DNA of 64,000 nt from Solirubrobacteraceae bacterium (GTDB taxonomy: Bacteria; Actinomycetota; Thermoleophilia; Solirubrobacterales; Solirubrobacteraceae), in assembly GCA_023230855.1 (NCBI GenBank), contig JALNWQ010000002.1:281109-345108 (forward strand), read 5' to 3'. Both the position numbers and the translations under genes were made by a program. Of the stretch, positions 1 through 8,328 are shown in pieces (the first letter of the stretch is position 1; each line of letters opens with the position of its first letter). The notes below the pieces were generated by a model, which did no database searches, was not told where the DNA came from, and saw nothing but the letters and a program-made list of their open reading frames with translations.

Positions 1-303
1 GCCGTCCAGTCCGCGGACGTAGGCCAGCGCGGCGCGGTAGTCGTCGTGCTGGCGGCCGATGTCGAGCAGCTGGCGCGGCTCGCCGTCGCTCGCGCCGAAG
101 TGCCGGTAGTCGAAGACGAGGACGACCATCCCGGCCGCCGCGAACCGCTCGGCGTACGCGGGCAGCCGCTCGTCGCGGGTGGCGCTGAACCCGTGGGCCA
201 TGACCACCGCGGGCGCGAGGCCGTCAGCGTCGTCGGGCCGGTAGAGGTACGCGGCGCACCGCACCCCGTCGGAGAGGAACGTGACGTCGCTGCGCTCGGG
301 CAT
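1..303 (-). CDS. Alpha/beta hydrolase, N-terminal part (runs off the left edge)
   Basis: 101 codons are present, from an ATG at 303 to the window edge. The visible part has the beta-strand and oxyanion region typical of alpha/beta hydrolases: AVVMAHGFSATRDE followed by GMVVLVFDYRHFGASDGEPR. This resembles dienelactone-hydrolase or S9-like esterase proteins. The nucleophile elbow and the catalytic Asp and His lie outside the window, so activity cannot be judged and the substrate is unknown. A TAGCCT hexamer lies six bases before the ATG, and no Shine-Dalgarno sequence is visible. The upstream gene (AI-2E permease) ends nine bases earlier on the same strand. Confidence 0.8.
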   Translation of the reverse strand, partial: MPERSDVTFLSDGVRCAAYLYRPDDADGLAPAVVMAHGFSATRDERLPAYAERFAAAGMVVLVFDYRHFGASDGEPRQLLDIGRQHDDYRAALAYVRGLDG

Positions 304-309
304 GGTGCG

Positions 310-315
310 AGGCTA
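310..315 (-). promoter_or_regulatory. Putative -10 element of the alpha/beta hydrolase gene
   Basis: TAGCCT, six bases before the ATG at 303. It overlaps the stop region of the preceding gene. The spacing would put the transcript start at or next to the start codon (leaderless). No clear -35. Confidence 0.45.
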
Positions 316-1500
316 ACCGCCGTCCGGGGGCTCCGGGTCATCCAGGTCGCCCGGGGACTCCGGGCCGTCCGGCGGCCCGTCGTCGCGTTCCTCGTGCTCC
401 TCGGGCACCGTCGTCCGCGCCGTGGCCTCGTTCGCGGCGTCCTCGGCCTCGCTGTCGTCGAGCCACCCGGCCCCGGCCGACACCGCCGCGATGATCGGCG
501 TGGCGAGGAACGCCCCGACGATCCCCAGCAGCGCGCTGCCGGCCCCGACGCCCAGGAGCACCGTCAGCGGGTGCAGGCGCACCGTGCGTCCGATGAGCAG
601 CGGGTACAGGACGTTGCTCTCGATCTGCTGGACGATGACGACGACGACGATCGCCCCGATCATGTCCCCCAGCCCGCCCGACGCGAGCGCGACGAGCGCC
701 ACCGCGACGCCGGCGAGGATCGCGCCGATGTAGGGCAGGAACGCGAGCAGGAAGGTCAGGATGCCCAGCGGCACCGCCAGCGGCACGCCGAGGATGAGCA
801 GGCCGATCGCGATGCCGACGCCGTCGATGGCGGCCACCAGGACCTGGCTGCGGACGAAGAGCGTGACCGCGCGCCACGCGCGCTGGCCGCCGAGCGTCCA
901 CGCCGCGCGACGGGCGGGCGGCACGAACCGCAGCGCACCGCGCCAGAACCCCTGCCCGTCGATGAGCAGGTAGATCAGCATGATGAGCGCGAGGAACACG
1001 CTGGCGAAGACGCTCGCCACGCCCTGCGCCGCCGACAGCGCGCCCGTGCTCAGCGTCTTGCCGATGTCGCCGACCGACTTCTGGAGCTCGTCGGTGAGCT
1101 GCCCGACGAAGTCCTGGATCTGGTTGTCCTTCAGTCCCAGGTCGCGCAGCACGTCCGGGAGCTGCCGCACGCCCTCCTCGACCTGGTTCGTGATCTCCTC
1201 GGCCTGCCGGAAGATGTCCGGCGCGATCCAGGTGAGGGTGCCCGCGACGAGCGCGATCGTCCCCAGGACCGTCGTCATCGCCGCGATCCACCGCGGCAGG
1301 CGGAGGCGCCGGTGGATCGCGGCGGTGACCGGCTCCAGCAGGGCGGTGAGCAGCAGGGCCACCGCGAACGGCAGCAGGATGAACGACAGCCTGCCCCAGA
1401 CGAGCAGCAGGCCGTAGCCGACGAGCCCGATGATCCCCAGGCGCAGCGCGACGACGCTGAGGCTGTCCAGGACGACACGCGGCGGCGGGGACGAGGACAT
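313..1500 (-). CDS. AI-2E family transporter (PerM-like membrane protein)
   Basis: 395 residues when started at the ATG at 1500 (MSSSPPPRVVLDSLS); an in-frame start 19 codons earlier would add an Arg-rich leader unlikely to be real. The protein has the family pattern: two N-terminal hydrophobic helices, a soluble amphipathic stretch (EEITNQVEEGVRQLPDVL) around residue 95-150, then five or six membrane segments. The conserved LPYIGAI and later PLLIGRTVRLHPL motifs are present. Family members export small molecules or ions; the substrate here cannot be deduced. The C-terminal tail (last 60 residues) is acidic and Pro-rich, ending in PDGG, and probably cytoplasmic. The partial hydrolase follows nine bases downstream. 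Confidence 0.85.
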   Translation of the reverse strand: MSSSPPPRVVLDSLSVVALRLGIIGLVGYGLLLVWGRLSFILLPFAVALLLTALLEPVTAAIHRRLRLPRWIAAMTTVLGTIALVAGTLTWIAPDIFRQAEEITNQVEEGVRQLPDVLRDLGLKDNQIQDFVGQLTDELQKSVGDIGKTLSTGALSAAQGVASVFASVFLALIMLIYLLIDGQGFWRGALRFVPPARRAAWTLGGQRAWRAVTLFVRSQVLVAAIDGVGIAIGLLILGVPLAVPLGILTFLLAFLPYIGAILAGVAVALVALASGGLGDMIGAIVVVVIVQQIESNVLYPLLIGRTVRLHPLTVLLGVGAGSALLGIVGAFLATPIIAAVSAGAGWLDDSEAEDAANEATARTTVPEEHEERDDGPPDGPESPGDLDDPEPPDGG

Positions 1501-1624
1501 GCGCGGCCATGATCGCAGGCGTCCGGGTCGGGATCGTCGGGATGGACCGATGTGCACGCGCGGGGTGGGCCGACTTCACGACCGCCCGCGTTCTCCGACC
1601 ACCCCCACCGGCCGACGGCGTCCG

Positions 1625-2194
1625 TCAGCGCCGGGCGGCCGATCGGACGGCCGACCCGCCGTCGGGCCGGTCGAGCCGCAGGACGAGGACGTCCCAGCCG
1701 GTCGGGACGTGCCGCGCGGTGCCGGTGACCCGCATGCCCAGGCGCCCGGCCAGCGCGAGCGACCGCTCGTTCTCGGGATGCACGATCGCGACGACCTGTC
1801 GCAGGTCGAGCGTCGTCCACCCCCAGTCGAGCGCCGCGGTCGCCGCCTCGGCGGCGTAGCCGTGGCCCCACGCGTCGCGTCGCAGCCGCCAGCCGATCTC
1901 GACGGCCGGCAGGATCCGGGGCAGGAAGCTCGGCACGGTCAGGCCGCAGAACCCCAGGAGCCGGCCGTCGTCGCGTCGCTCGACGGCCCAGATGCCGTGG
2001 CCGCGACGGCGCCACTCCGCGTCGAACCGGCCCAGCTGCGCGTCGCTGGCGGCCCGGTCGAGCGGACCGGACCCGATGTGGCGCATGACCTCGCGGTCGG
2101 CGTTGACCGTCGCCATCGGCGCACGATCGGCGGCCCGCCACCGCCGCAGCGTCAGGCGGGAGGTGCGCAGCTCGCCTGCCGCCCGGACGTCCAC
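1625..2194 (-). CDS. GNAT-family N-acetyltransferase (RimJ/RimL type)
   Basis: 189 residues from a GTG at 2194. The opening LRTSRLTLRRWRAADRAPM is typical of the RimJ/RimL-like Acetyltransf_3 branch. The acetyl-CoA loop is visible as RRDAWGHGYAAEAATAAL around residue 110, followed by VHPENERSLALAGRLGM, the usual motif B. Members acetylate ribosomal proteins, amino groups of antibiotics or metabolites; nothing here defines the acceptor. It is transcribed away from the small membrane protein gene at 2263. A TAGCCT hexamer lies seven bases before the GTG, with no Shine-Dalgarno. Confidence 0.85.
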   Translation of the reverse strand: MDVRAAGELRTSRLTLRRWRAADRAPMATVNADREVMRHIGSGPLDRAASDAQLGRFDAEWRRRGHGIWAVERRDDGRLLGFCGLTVPSFLPRILPAVEIGWRLRRDAWGHGYAAEAATAALDWGWTTLDLRQVVAIVHPENERSLALAGRLGMRVTGTARHVPTGWDVLVLRLDRPDGGSAVRSAARR

Positions 2195-2201
2195 GCGGTC
2201 G

Positions 2202-2207
2202 AGGCTA
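2202..2207 (-). promoter_or_regulatory. Putative -10 element of the GNAT gene
   Basis: TAGCCT on the minus strand, seven bases before the GTG at 2194. It forms a divergent promoter pair with the TAGGCT at 2248-2253 on the plus strand. Confidence 0.45.
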
Positions 2208-2247
2208 GACGGTCCCCGACCACGCGACCGTTCGCCGGGACGACGGC

Positions 2248-2253
2248 TAGGCT
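2248..2253 (+). promoter_or_regulatory. Putative -10 element of the small membrane protein gene
   Basis: TAGGCT, nine bases before the ATG at 2263. No Shine-Dalgarno is visible between the hexamer and the start. Confidence 0.4.
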
Positions 2254-2262
2254 GCTGCGTCC

Positions 2263-2571
2263 ATGGGTCCCGGTCACCGCAGAGCGCTCCTCGCCGTCGG
2301 CGCGGTCGCCGTGGTCCTGGCCGGGTTGCTCGTCGGTGGCGACGGGTTCCTCCTCGCCGTCCCGGCGCTCTTCCTCTTCACCTGCCTGCTGAGCGGCCGG
2401 TACGTCGGTGAGGCCGCGGTGCTGCGGCTGCGCCGCCGGCGCGCCCGCCCCACGGCCACCGCGGCGAGCACCGGCACGACGCGGCCCGCGACCGTCGCCG
2501 TCCGTGGCGGCCGGTTGATCGCGGCGTCTCTCGCGGGGCGCGCGCCCCCGCGCCCGATCGCCGCCGCCTGA
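2263..2571 (+). CDS. Small membrane protein of unknown function
   Basis: 102 residues. Two hydrophobic segments (about residues 8-24 and 26-44) form a likely hairpin in the membrane. They are followed by a basic stretch (RLRRRRARP) and an Ala/Arg/Pro-rich tail. I do not recognise a family. Codon use is strongly G/C at third positions, as in its neighbours. It is divergent from the GNAT gene and about 240 bases upstream of the copper operon, from which a perfect hairpin at 2701-2724 separates it. The tail is low complexity, so only the membrane half is likely to be conserved. Confidence 0.6.
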   Translation: MGPGHRRALLAVGAVAVVLAGLLVGGDGFLLAVPALFLFTCLLSGRYVGEAAVLRLRRRRARPTATAASTGTTRPATVAVRGGRLIAASLAGRAPPRPIAAA

Positions 2572-2700
2572 CCGGTCCTCCGCCGGCCGCCCGTGGCGGT
2601 CCGCGCGCGGACGCGGTCCCGGCGTCGCCCCGCCCGGTCGACGGTCGACGCGTGCGCGCGTCGTCCCCGCCCGGGCGGCGCCCCACCGATCCCCGCGACC

Positions 2701-2724
2701 GTCGGCCGCCCACGCGCGGCCGAC
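2701..2724 (+). terminator. Perfect 9-bp hairpin
   Basis: GTCGGCCGC, a 6-base loop, then GCGGCCGAC. It lies 130 bases after the small membrane protein gene and 85 bases before copCD. There is no T-run. It could be a terminator or leader structure. The rest of 2572-2809 shows only G+C-rich sequence, including the palindrome GTCCGCGCGCGGAC at 2599-2612. Confidence 0.4.
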
Positions 2725-2809
2725 GACGACCGCGACCCGCATCGCCCCGTCCGGCATCTCGCCGGCGCGGCGCACGCGGCCCAGCACCCCGTCCGGAGGC
2801 CCGGATCCC

Positions 2810-4723
2810 ATGGCGCTCCCCTGCCCGGCGGCACCCCGTGCCGCGCTCGCCCACGCCGTCGCGACGCTCATCGCGACGCTGACGCTCATCGTCCTCGTCG
2901 CCCTGACGCTGCCGGCCGCCGCCGCCGCGCACGCACGGCTCGTCGACGCCGTGCCCGCCGCCGGCGCGGTCGTGGCCACCCCACCGTCGCACGTGGAGCT
3001 GGCGTTCGACGAGCCGATCGAGGCGGCGTTCGGGGCGGTGCGCGTCCACGACGGACGAGGGGACCGGGTCGACGTCGGCGAGCCGTTCCGGCCCGGACGC
3101 TCGGACCGACGCGTCGGCGTGCGCGTGCCCGCCGACCTGCCGACCGGGGCGTACACCGTGACCTACCGGGTGATCTCCGCCGACGGGCATCCGGTGTCGG
3201 GCGGCGTCGTCTTCTCCGTCGGCCACGACGGGGCGCGCCCCACGGTCGGCGTCGACGACCTGCTCGCCGACGACGCCGGCCCGGTCACCCGGACGGCGTT
3301 CGGGGTCGTCCGGGCGACGGTCTACGCGTCGACGGCCGTCACCGTCGGATCGTTGCTGTTCCTCGTCGCGGCATGGCGCCCCGCCCGTCGTCGGGGGATG
3401 CACGGCCGTGATCGTGACGACGGCCCCGATCCGACCGACCGACGGTTCGTCGCCCTGACGTGGCGGACCGTGACCGTCGGGGCGCTCGTGACCGCGACCG
3501 GGAGCGCCCTCGGGCTCGTCCTGCAGGCCGCGGTCGCCGGCGGTGGATCGTTCTGGGCCGCATGGGACGTCGACGCGGTCGCCGACGTCGCGGGCACCCG
3601 GTACGGCCGCAGCGCCCTGGCCCGGTCGATCGCGGCGCTCGCGCTCGTCGTGATCGCGTCGACCGCCCTGTGGCGCCGGCGGTCCGGGGAGGAGGCGGCG
3701 GCCCGACCATCCGACGCCCCCACGGCCCCGTCGGCGCGCTCCGCCGGCCCCCGGGCGTCGGCGGTCCGCGCGGCGACGGGCGTCGCGGTCGCGTGCGGCG
3801 CGGTCCTCGTCCTGTCGCCGGGGCTCGGTGGTCACGCCGGGGCCACGTCGCCACGCGCGGTGCTCGTCCCCGCCGACGCCCTCCACGTCCTGGCGATGGC
3901 GGCGTGGCTGGGTGGGCTGCTCGTGCTCCTCGTGCTGCTGCCGCGGGCCGTCGCGCCCCTGTCGGCGGGCCGGCGGACGGTCGTGACCGCCGCCGTCGTC
4001 GATCGGTTCTCCCCCGTCGCGATCGCCGCCGTGGCCGCGCTCGTCGTCACCGGGGTCGTGCAGTCGGTCGTCCACCTCGCGGCGCCGGGCGACCTCGTCG
4101 ACACGGCGTTCGGGCGGGCGATCACGCTCAAGGCGCTGTTGCTCGTCGGGATGCTCGTCATCGCCGACCACAACCGGCGGCGCCTGGCGCCACGCCTGCG
4201 GGCGCTCGCGGCCGACGACGCCCCGCCCGGCGCCACCGGCGCGGCGCTGCGGTCCGCGCTGCGCGCCGAGGTGGCGCTCGCGGTGGCGGTGCTCGGCGTC
4301 ACCGCCGCGCTCGTCTCGTACGCCCCGGGCGGCGCTCCCGCCGCGGGCACGGACTCCGAAGGGGGATGGCGGACGACGGACGGCTCCGCCGCGGGGTCGC
4401 TCGCCACGTCCACGACCGCCGGGCCGGTCCGCGTCGACCTGCACCTGGCCCCCCTGCGGGTCGGCGACCAGGCGCTGCACCTGGACCTGCGCGACGCCCG
4501 GACCGGCGCGCCGTGGCGTGCGGCTCGCACCGTCGAGGTCACCGCGCGCGAGCCCGACGCCGGCCTGGGTCCGATCGCGATCGCGGTGCGCCGCACCGGC
4601 CCGGGCCGCTACGTCGCCCGTGGACCGCTCGTCGCGGTGCCGGGGCGGTGGCGGCTCCGCGTCGCCGTCCGCGTGTCGGCGTTCGACCTCCACGCGACGA
4701 CCGTGACCGCCCGGGTCCGCTGA
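2810..4723 (+). CDS. CopC-CopD fusion copper protein with C-terminal YtkA/FixH-like domain
   Basis: 637 residues in three parts. A signal peptide (to about residue 39, PAAAAAHARL) precedes a CopC domain whose mature end starts with His; a second His lies in SADGHPVSGG. These are the usual copper ligands. Residues from about 165 to 500 form the CopD membrane domain with about eight helices and the motifs ADALHVLAMAAWLGGL and FGRAITLKALLL. The last 100 residues look like a YtkA/FixH-type beta domain (PVRVDLHLAPLRVG, GRYVARGP). The arrangement matches YcnJ-type copper importers of actinomycetes and Bacillus. The next gene encodes a YcnI-like copper protein, which supports a copper-acquisition operon. 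No copper regulator gene is adjacent. Confidence 0.9.
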   Translation: MALPCPAAPRAALAHAVATLIATLTLIVLVALTLPAAAAAHARLVDAVPAAGAVVATPPSHVELAFDEPIEAAFGAVRVHDGRGDRVDVGEPFRPGRSDRRVGVRVPADLPTGAYTVTYRVISADGHPVSGGVVFSVGHDGARPTVGVDDLLADDAGPVTRTAFGVVRATVYASTAVTVGSLLFLVAAWRPARRRGMHGRDRDDGPDPTDRRFVALTWRTVTVGALVTATGSALGLVLQAAVAGGGSFWAAWDVDAVADVAGTRYGRSALARSIAALALVVIASTALWRRRSGEEAAARPSDAPTAPSARSAGPRASAVRAATGVAVACGAVLVLSPGLGGHAGATSPRAVLVPADALHVLAMAAWLGGLLVLLVLLPRAVAPLSAGRRTVVTAAVVDRFSPVAIAAVAALVVTGVVQSVVHLAAPGDLVDTAFGRAITLKALLLVGMLVIADHNRRRLAPRLRALAADDAPPGATGAALRSALRAEVALAVAVLGVTAALVSYAPGGAPAAGTDSEGGWRTTDGSAAGSLATSTTAGPVRVDLHLAPLRVGDQALHLDLRDARTGAPWRAARTVEVTAREPDAGLGPIAIAVRRTGPGRYVARGPLVAVPGRWRLRVAVRVSAFDLHATTVTARVR

Positions 4724-4867
4724 CGCACGCCCGCCCGCGACCTCCCGCCCGACCACGACCTGCCCGCCCGACCCGTGCCGCCCGCCTCCGTCCGCGACCA
4801 CCCCGTCCGGTCCGGCGACCCCGCTTCCCCCACGTCCGCGTCATCCACCACCACCGAGGAGCACCCG

Positions 4868-5545
4868 ATGTCCCCGAGAACCACCACCCTCGCGTCCGTC
4901 GTCGCGACCGCCGCGCTCGCGCTGCCGGCGACGGCCGCCGCCCACGTCACCATCCAGCCGACCGAGCTGCCCGCCGAGGGCTACGCCCGCGTCGAGCTCG
5001 CCGTCCCGCACGGCTGCGAGGCGTCGCCGACGACGTCGCTCACCGTGCGGATGCCGGACGAGGTCGTCTCGGCCACCCCACAGGAGGTCGCCGGTTGGCG
5101 GATCACGAAGAAGGAGGGCCGCCTCGCCCGACCGGTCGACTCCCACGGTCAGACGATCACCACCGGCGTCCGTGAGGTCACCTGGACCGGGGGGCCGCTG
5201 CCCGCCGACCACCTGCAGGTCTTCGGGCTGAGCGTCCGGATCGTCGGCGAGCCCGGCGCCCGACCGGCGTTCAAGGCGATCCAGCGTTGCCGCAAGGGCG
5301 AGACGGCGTGGATCGAGATCGCCGATCCCGGTGGCCCGGAGCCCGAGGCTCCCGCGCCCACCATCGCGCTCACCGCCGGCGACGGCCACGGCGCGACGGA
5401 CGACGCGACGGACGGGGACGACGCGTCCGCCGTCCGCGCCGACGCCGGCGACGACGGGAGCGGTCTGGCGATCGTCGCCGTCGTGCTCGCCGCACTCGCG
5501 CTCCTGGCGTCCGGTGCGTCGCTCGTGCGCGGTCGTCGCGCCTGA
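4868..5545 (+). CDS. YcnI-like copper-binding protein (DUF1775)
   Basis: 225 residues. The ATG at 4868 is chosen because GAGGAG lies six bases upstream and a signal peptide follows at once (SPRTTTLASVVATAALALPA). After cleavage the protein begins HVTIQPTELPAEGYAR, and YcnI proteins bind copper through this N-terminal His. The DUF1775 fold continues to about residue 155 (RMPDEVVSATPQEVAGWRI, VTWTGGPLPADHLQVF). An acidic linker and one C-terminal transmembrane helix (IVAVVLAALALLASGASLV) follow, so the domain faces outside, anchored to the membrane. It lies 144 bases after copCD and is probably co-transcribed. An earlier in-frame start would add 31 residues with no signal peptide. Confidence 0.9.
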   Translation: MSPRTTTLASVVATAALALPATAAAHVTIQPTELPAEGYARVELAVPHGCEASPTTSLTVRMPDEVVSATPQEVAGWRITKKEGRLARPVDSHGQTITTGVREVTWTGGPLPADHLQVFGLSVRIVGEPGARPAFKAIQRCRKGETAWIEIADPGGPEPEAPAPTIALTAGDGHGATDDATDGDDASAVRADAGDDGSGLAIVAVVLAALALLASGASLVRGRRA

Positions 5546-5625
5546 CGACCCGTCCACCCGTCACCGTCGTCCGGCCCCGCGCCCCGGCCGCCGCGCCGCC
5601 GTCGTCGCGCCCGGCGACCGGACCA

Positions 5626-5659
5626 TCCCGCCGCCGCCCGACCGCGGGTGGCGGCGGGA
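5626..5659 (+). terminator. Terminator hairpin after the copper operon
   Basis: A perfect 10-bp outer stem (TCCCGCCGCC / GGCGGCGGGA) encloses a second 4-bp stem (CCCG / CGGG). It starts 80 bases after the YcnI-like gene and ends just before the pepF promoter hexamer. There is no T-run. Confidence 0.6.
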
Positions 5660-5667
5660 CGGTCGCG

Positions 5668-5673
5668 TAACCT
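5668..5673 (+). promoter_or_regulatory. Putative -10 element of pepF
   Basis: TAACCT, eight bases before the ATG at 5682 and directly after the terminator hairpin. No Shine-Dalgarno is present. Confidence 0.45.
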
Positions 5674-5681
5674 TCGCCCGC

Positions 5682-7505
5682 ATGAGCTCCGTGGTCGAAC
5701 ACACCGACGTCGCATGGGACCTGGAGTCGCTGCTCGACGTGCCCGCGGCCGGTGACGGGGCGCCCGCGGAGCGCGTCGACGCGCTGCTCGACGCCGCCGC
5801 CGCGCTCGCCGACGGGTTCGCGACGACGTACCAGGGCCGGGTGGCCGACGTCGACGGTCCCGGCCTCGCCGCCGCGATCGGCACGCTCGCCGAGCTGTCG
5901 GACCACATCGGCCGGGCGGCGAACTACGCGTCGCTGAAGTTCGCCGAGGACACGCGCGAGCCCGCGCACGGGGCGATGCTCGCCAAGGTCCAGGAGCGCT
6001 CGACCGCGATCCAGACGAAGCTCCTGTTCTTCGAGCTCGAGTGGACCGCGCTCGACGACGACCGCGCCGAGGAGCTGCTGCGGGCCGACGGCATCGAGCA
6101 GGCCCGCCACCACCTGCGGACGATGCGCCGCTACCGGCCGCACCTGCTGAGCGAGCCCGAGGAGCGGATCCTCACCGAGAAGCAGAGCTCCAGCCGCAGC
6201 GCCTGGGACCGGCTCTTCGACGAGCTGACGTCGGTCATCGAGGTCGACCTGCCCGGCGAGGACGAGCCGGTCGCGCTCGACGTCGCGCTGTCGCAGCTCA
6301 CGAGCCCCGACCGCGACCGGCGGGCCGCGGTCGCCGCCGCCGTCACCGCGGCGCTCCAGCCCGGCCTGCGCACCCGGGCGTTCATCTTCAACACGCTGCT
6401 GCAGGACAAGGCCGTCGAGGACCGGCTGCGCTCGCACGACTCGTGGATCGCGTCGCGCAACCTCTCCAACGAGGCGTCCGACGAGTCGGTGCAGGCGCTC
6501 GTCGACGCCGTGCAGGAGTCCTACGACGTCGCCCAGCGCTGGTACCGGCTCAAGGCCCGGATCCTCGGGATCGACCGCCTGGCGGACTACGACCGGATGG
6601 CGTCGGTGAGCGCCGCCGACGAGCGCGAGTACTCGTGGTCGGAGGCGACGACGCTCGTCTACGACAGCTTCGACGCGTTCGACCCGCGGATGGGCGACGT
6701 CGCCCGCGAGTTCGTCGAGCAGGGGTGGATCGACGCCCCGCCGCGGCCGGGCAAGCGCGGCGGCGCGTTCTGCGCCTACACGGTGCCGACCCACCACCCG
6801 TACGTCATGCTCAACTGGACGAGCCGACGGCGCGACGTGCTGACCCTGGCCCACGAGCTCGGCCACGGCATCCACGCCTACCTCGCGCGCGACCGCGGCC
6901 CGTTCGAGCAGCACACGCCGCTGACGCTCGCCGAGACCGCGTCGGTGTTCGGCGAGACGCTCGTCTTCGACCGCCTGCTCGCGCAGACCACCGATCCGCA
7001 GGACCGCCTGGGGCTGCTCGCCGAGCAGATCGAGGGGTCGATCGCGACGATCTTCCGCCAGACGGCGATGAACCGGTTCGAGCACGCCGTCCACACCGCC
7101 CGGCGGGAGGAGGGCGAGCTGTCGGTCGACCGGTTCGGCGAGCTGTGGTTCGAGACGCAGACGGCGATGCTCGGCGACTCGGTCGAGATCACCGACGGCT
7201 ACCGTTCGTGGTGGTCGTACGTGCCGCACTTCATCGGCACCCCCGGGTACGTCTACGCCTACGCCTACGGCCAGCTCATGGCGCTGTCGGTGTACGGCCG
7301 CTACCGCGAGGAGGGCGCGTCGTTCGCGCCGAGGTACCTCGAGCTGCTCGCCACCGGCGGGTCGAAGGCGCCCGAGGACCTCGTCGCGATCGCCGGGCTC
7401 GACCTCGCCGACCCCGGCTTCTGGCGTAGCGGCCTGTCGCTCGTGCGCGAGCAGCTCGAGCAGGCCGAGGTCGCCGCGGCCGACGCCGGCGCGATCGAGG
7501 ACTGA
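5682..7505 (+). CDS. pepF: Oligoendopeptidase F (M3 family metallopeptidase)
   Basis: 607 residues, the usual size for M3B oligoendopeptidases. The zinc site is clear: TLAHELGHGIHAYLAR holds HExxH, and the third ligand Glu lies in TLAETASVFGE, about 25 residues later. The N-terminal half is the helical M3_N domain, and YRSWWSYVPHFIGTPGYVYAY is the substrate-binding stretch near the end. The enzyme is cytoplasmic and cleaves short peptides. The start at 5682 is chosen because the homology begins there (VAWDLESLLDV) and a -10-like hexamer sits just upstream; the frame stays open further 5'. It converges with the phospholipase gene. Confidence 0.93.
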   Translation: MSSVVEHTDVAWDLESLLDVPAAGDGAPAERVDALLDAAAALADGFATTYQGRVADVDGPGLAAAIGTLAELSDHIGRAANYASLKFAEDTREPAHGAMLAKVQERSTAIQTKLLFFELEWTALDDDRAEELLRADGIEQARHHLRTMRRYRPHLLSEPEERILTEKQSSSRSAWDRLFDELTSVIEVDLPGEDEPVALDVALSQLTSPDRDRRAAVAAAVTAALQPGLRTRAFIFNTLLQDKAVEDRLRSHDSWIASRNLSNEASDESVQALVDAVQESYDVAQRWYRLKARILGIDRLADYDRMASVSAADEREYSWSEATTLVYDSFDAFDPRMGDVAREFVEQGWIDAPPRPGKRGGAFCAYTVPTHHPYVMLNWTSRRRDVLTLAHELGHGIHAYLARDRGPFEQHTPLTLAETASVFGETLVFDRLLAQTTDPQDRLGLLAEQIEGSIATIFRQTAMNRFEHAVHTARREEGELSVDRFGELWFETQTAMLGDSVEITDGYRSWWSYVPHFIGTPGYVYAYAYGQLMALSVYGRYREEGASFAPRYLELLATGGSKAPEDLVAIAGLDLADPGFWRSGLSLVREQLEQAEVAAADAGAIED

Positions 7506-7513
7506 CCGTGCCG

Positions 7514-7549
7514 CGGGCGGTGCGGGGCCGTCGGCGTCGCACCCGCCCG
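7514..7549. terminator. Imperfect hairpin between convergent genes
   Basis: CGGGCGGTGCG pairs with CGCACCCGCCCG, with one bulged base and a 13-base loop. It starts nine bases after the pepF stop and could serve both pepF and the phospholipase gene. Confidence 0.35.
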
Positions 7550-7584
7550 TCGACGGTGGTCGCGGCGGGCCGCGCCACCCGGCG

Positions 7585-8049
7585 TCAGTAGCCGAACGCC
7601 CGCGCGCCGAACGTCCGCACCCCGGCCCAGTAGGCGCGGGCGACGCCGCGGCACGCGGTGCGTCGTGCGCCACCGAAGCGGCGGTCGCACACGCGCCGCA
7701 TCTCGACGAGGAACCGGTCGTCGACCCAGCGCCGCCGGGTCGACGTCGGGTCGAGCCGCAGCCGCCCCCGGGCCCCGTAGTTGCGGTAGCCGAAGTCGTG
7801 CTGCACGCACGGCACGTGGAAGAGGTCGTCGGCGTTGACCGGCAGCGGGTTGCTGCAGCCGTCGTTCGACCAGTCGAAGGGCGGCGCGAAGGTCCGCTGC
7901 GACACGAACGACGACGCGTCGCGGGCCATCGCCGCGTCGGCGCGCTCGATCGGGGACGGGGCCGCCACGGCCTGCGGCGCGGCGACGGCGGTGGGGAGCG
8001 CCAGCGCGAGGGCGGTGGCGACGGTGCGGATGGTGCGGCGGAGCGGCAC
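7585..8049 (-). CDS. Secreted phospholipase A2 (prokaryotic type)
   Basis: 154 residues with a signal peptide ending near residue 30 (AAPQAVAAPS). The mature part carries the prokaryotic PLA2 signature DGCSNPLP and PCVQHDFGYRNY, with the catalytic His-Asp and the calcium ligands. A second Asp comes from DDRFLVEMRRVC. Four cysteines (DGC, VPC, RVC, TAC) match the two disulfides known in the Streptomyces violaceoruber enzyme. It should release fatty acids from the sn-2 position of phospholipids outside the cell. The start GTG at 8049 has a GGGAG-like Shine-Dalgarno. It is transcribed alone: the upstream gene is 279 bases away and its transcript points in the same direction. Confidence 0.92.
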   Translation of the reverse strand: MPLRRTIRTVATALALALPTAVAAPQAVAAPSPIERADAAMARDASSFVSQRTFAPPFDWSNDGCSNPLPVNADDLFHVPCVQHDFGYRNYGARGRLRLDPTSTRRRWVDDRFLVEMRRVCDRRFGGARRTACRGVARAYWAGVRTFGARAFGY

Positions 8050-8258
8050 GGGGATCTCCCGGGGTCGTGGTGTGCCCCAGGTCTACGTCGCGATCCCGTG
8101 CCGGAACGACCGGTCGACCGTGCCGGAACGGCGCCGATCGGACGACGCCCGACTCCACGCCCGTGACCGCGCGCACGCGGTCACGACTCCCGCCACCGCG
8201 CGGCACCGGCGCCGGGGCGTCCGCCCCACGACGCTCACCACCGGGCATCGCCGACTCC

Positions 8259-8300
8259 GGGGCGGTCCCGCCGCGCGCCGCCGCGCCACCGGACCGCCCC
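8259..8300 (-). terminator. Perfect 10-bp hairpin after the TetR gene
   Basis: GGGGCGGTCC, a 22-base loop, then GGACCGCCCC, 28 bases beyond the TetR stop. No U-tract. The remainder of 8050-8328 holds only the phospholipase leader; I see no gene in it. Confidence 0.5.
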
Positions 8301-8328
8301 GCACCGGAGCGACCTCCGGGGGGCGCCC

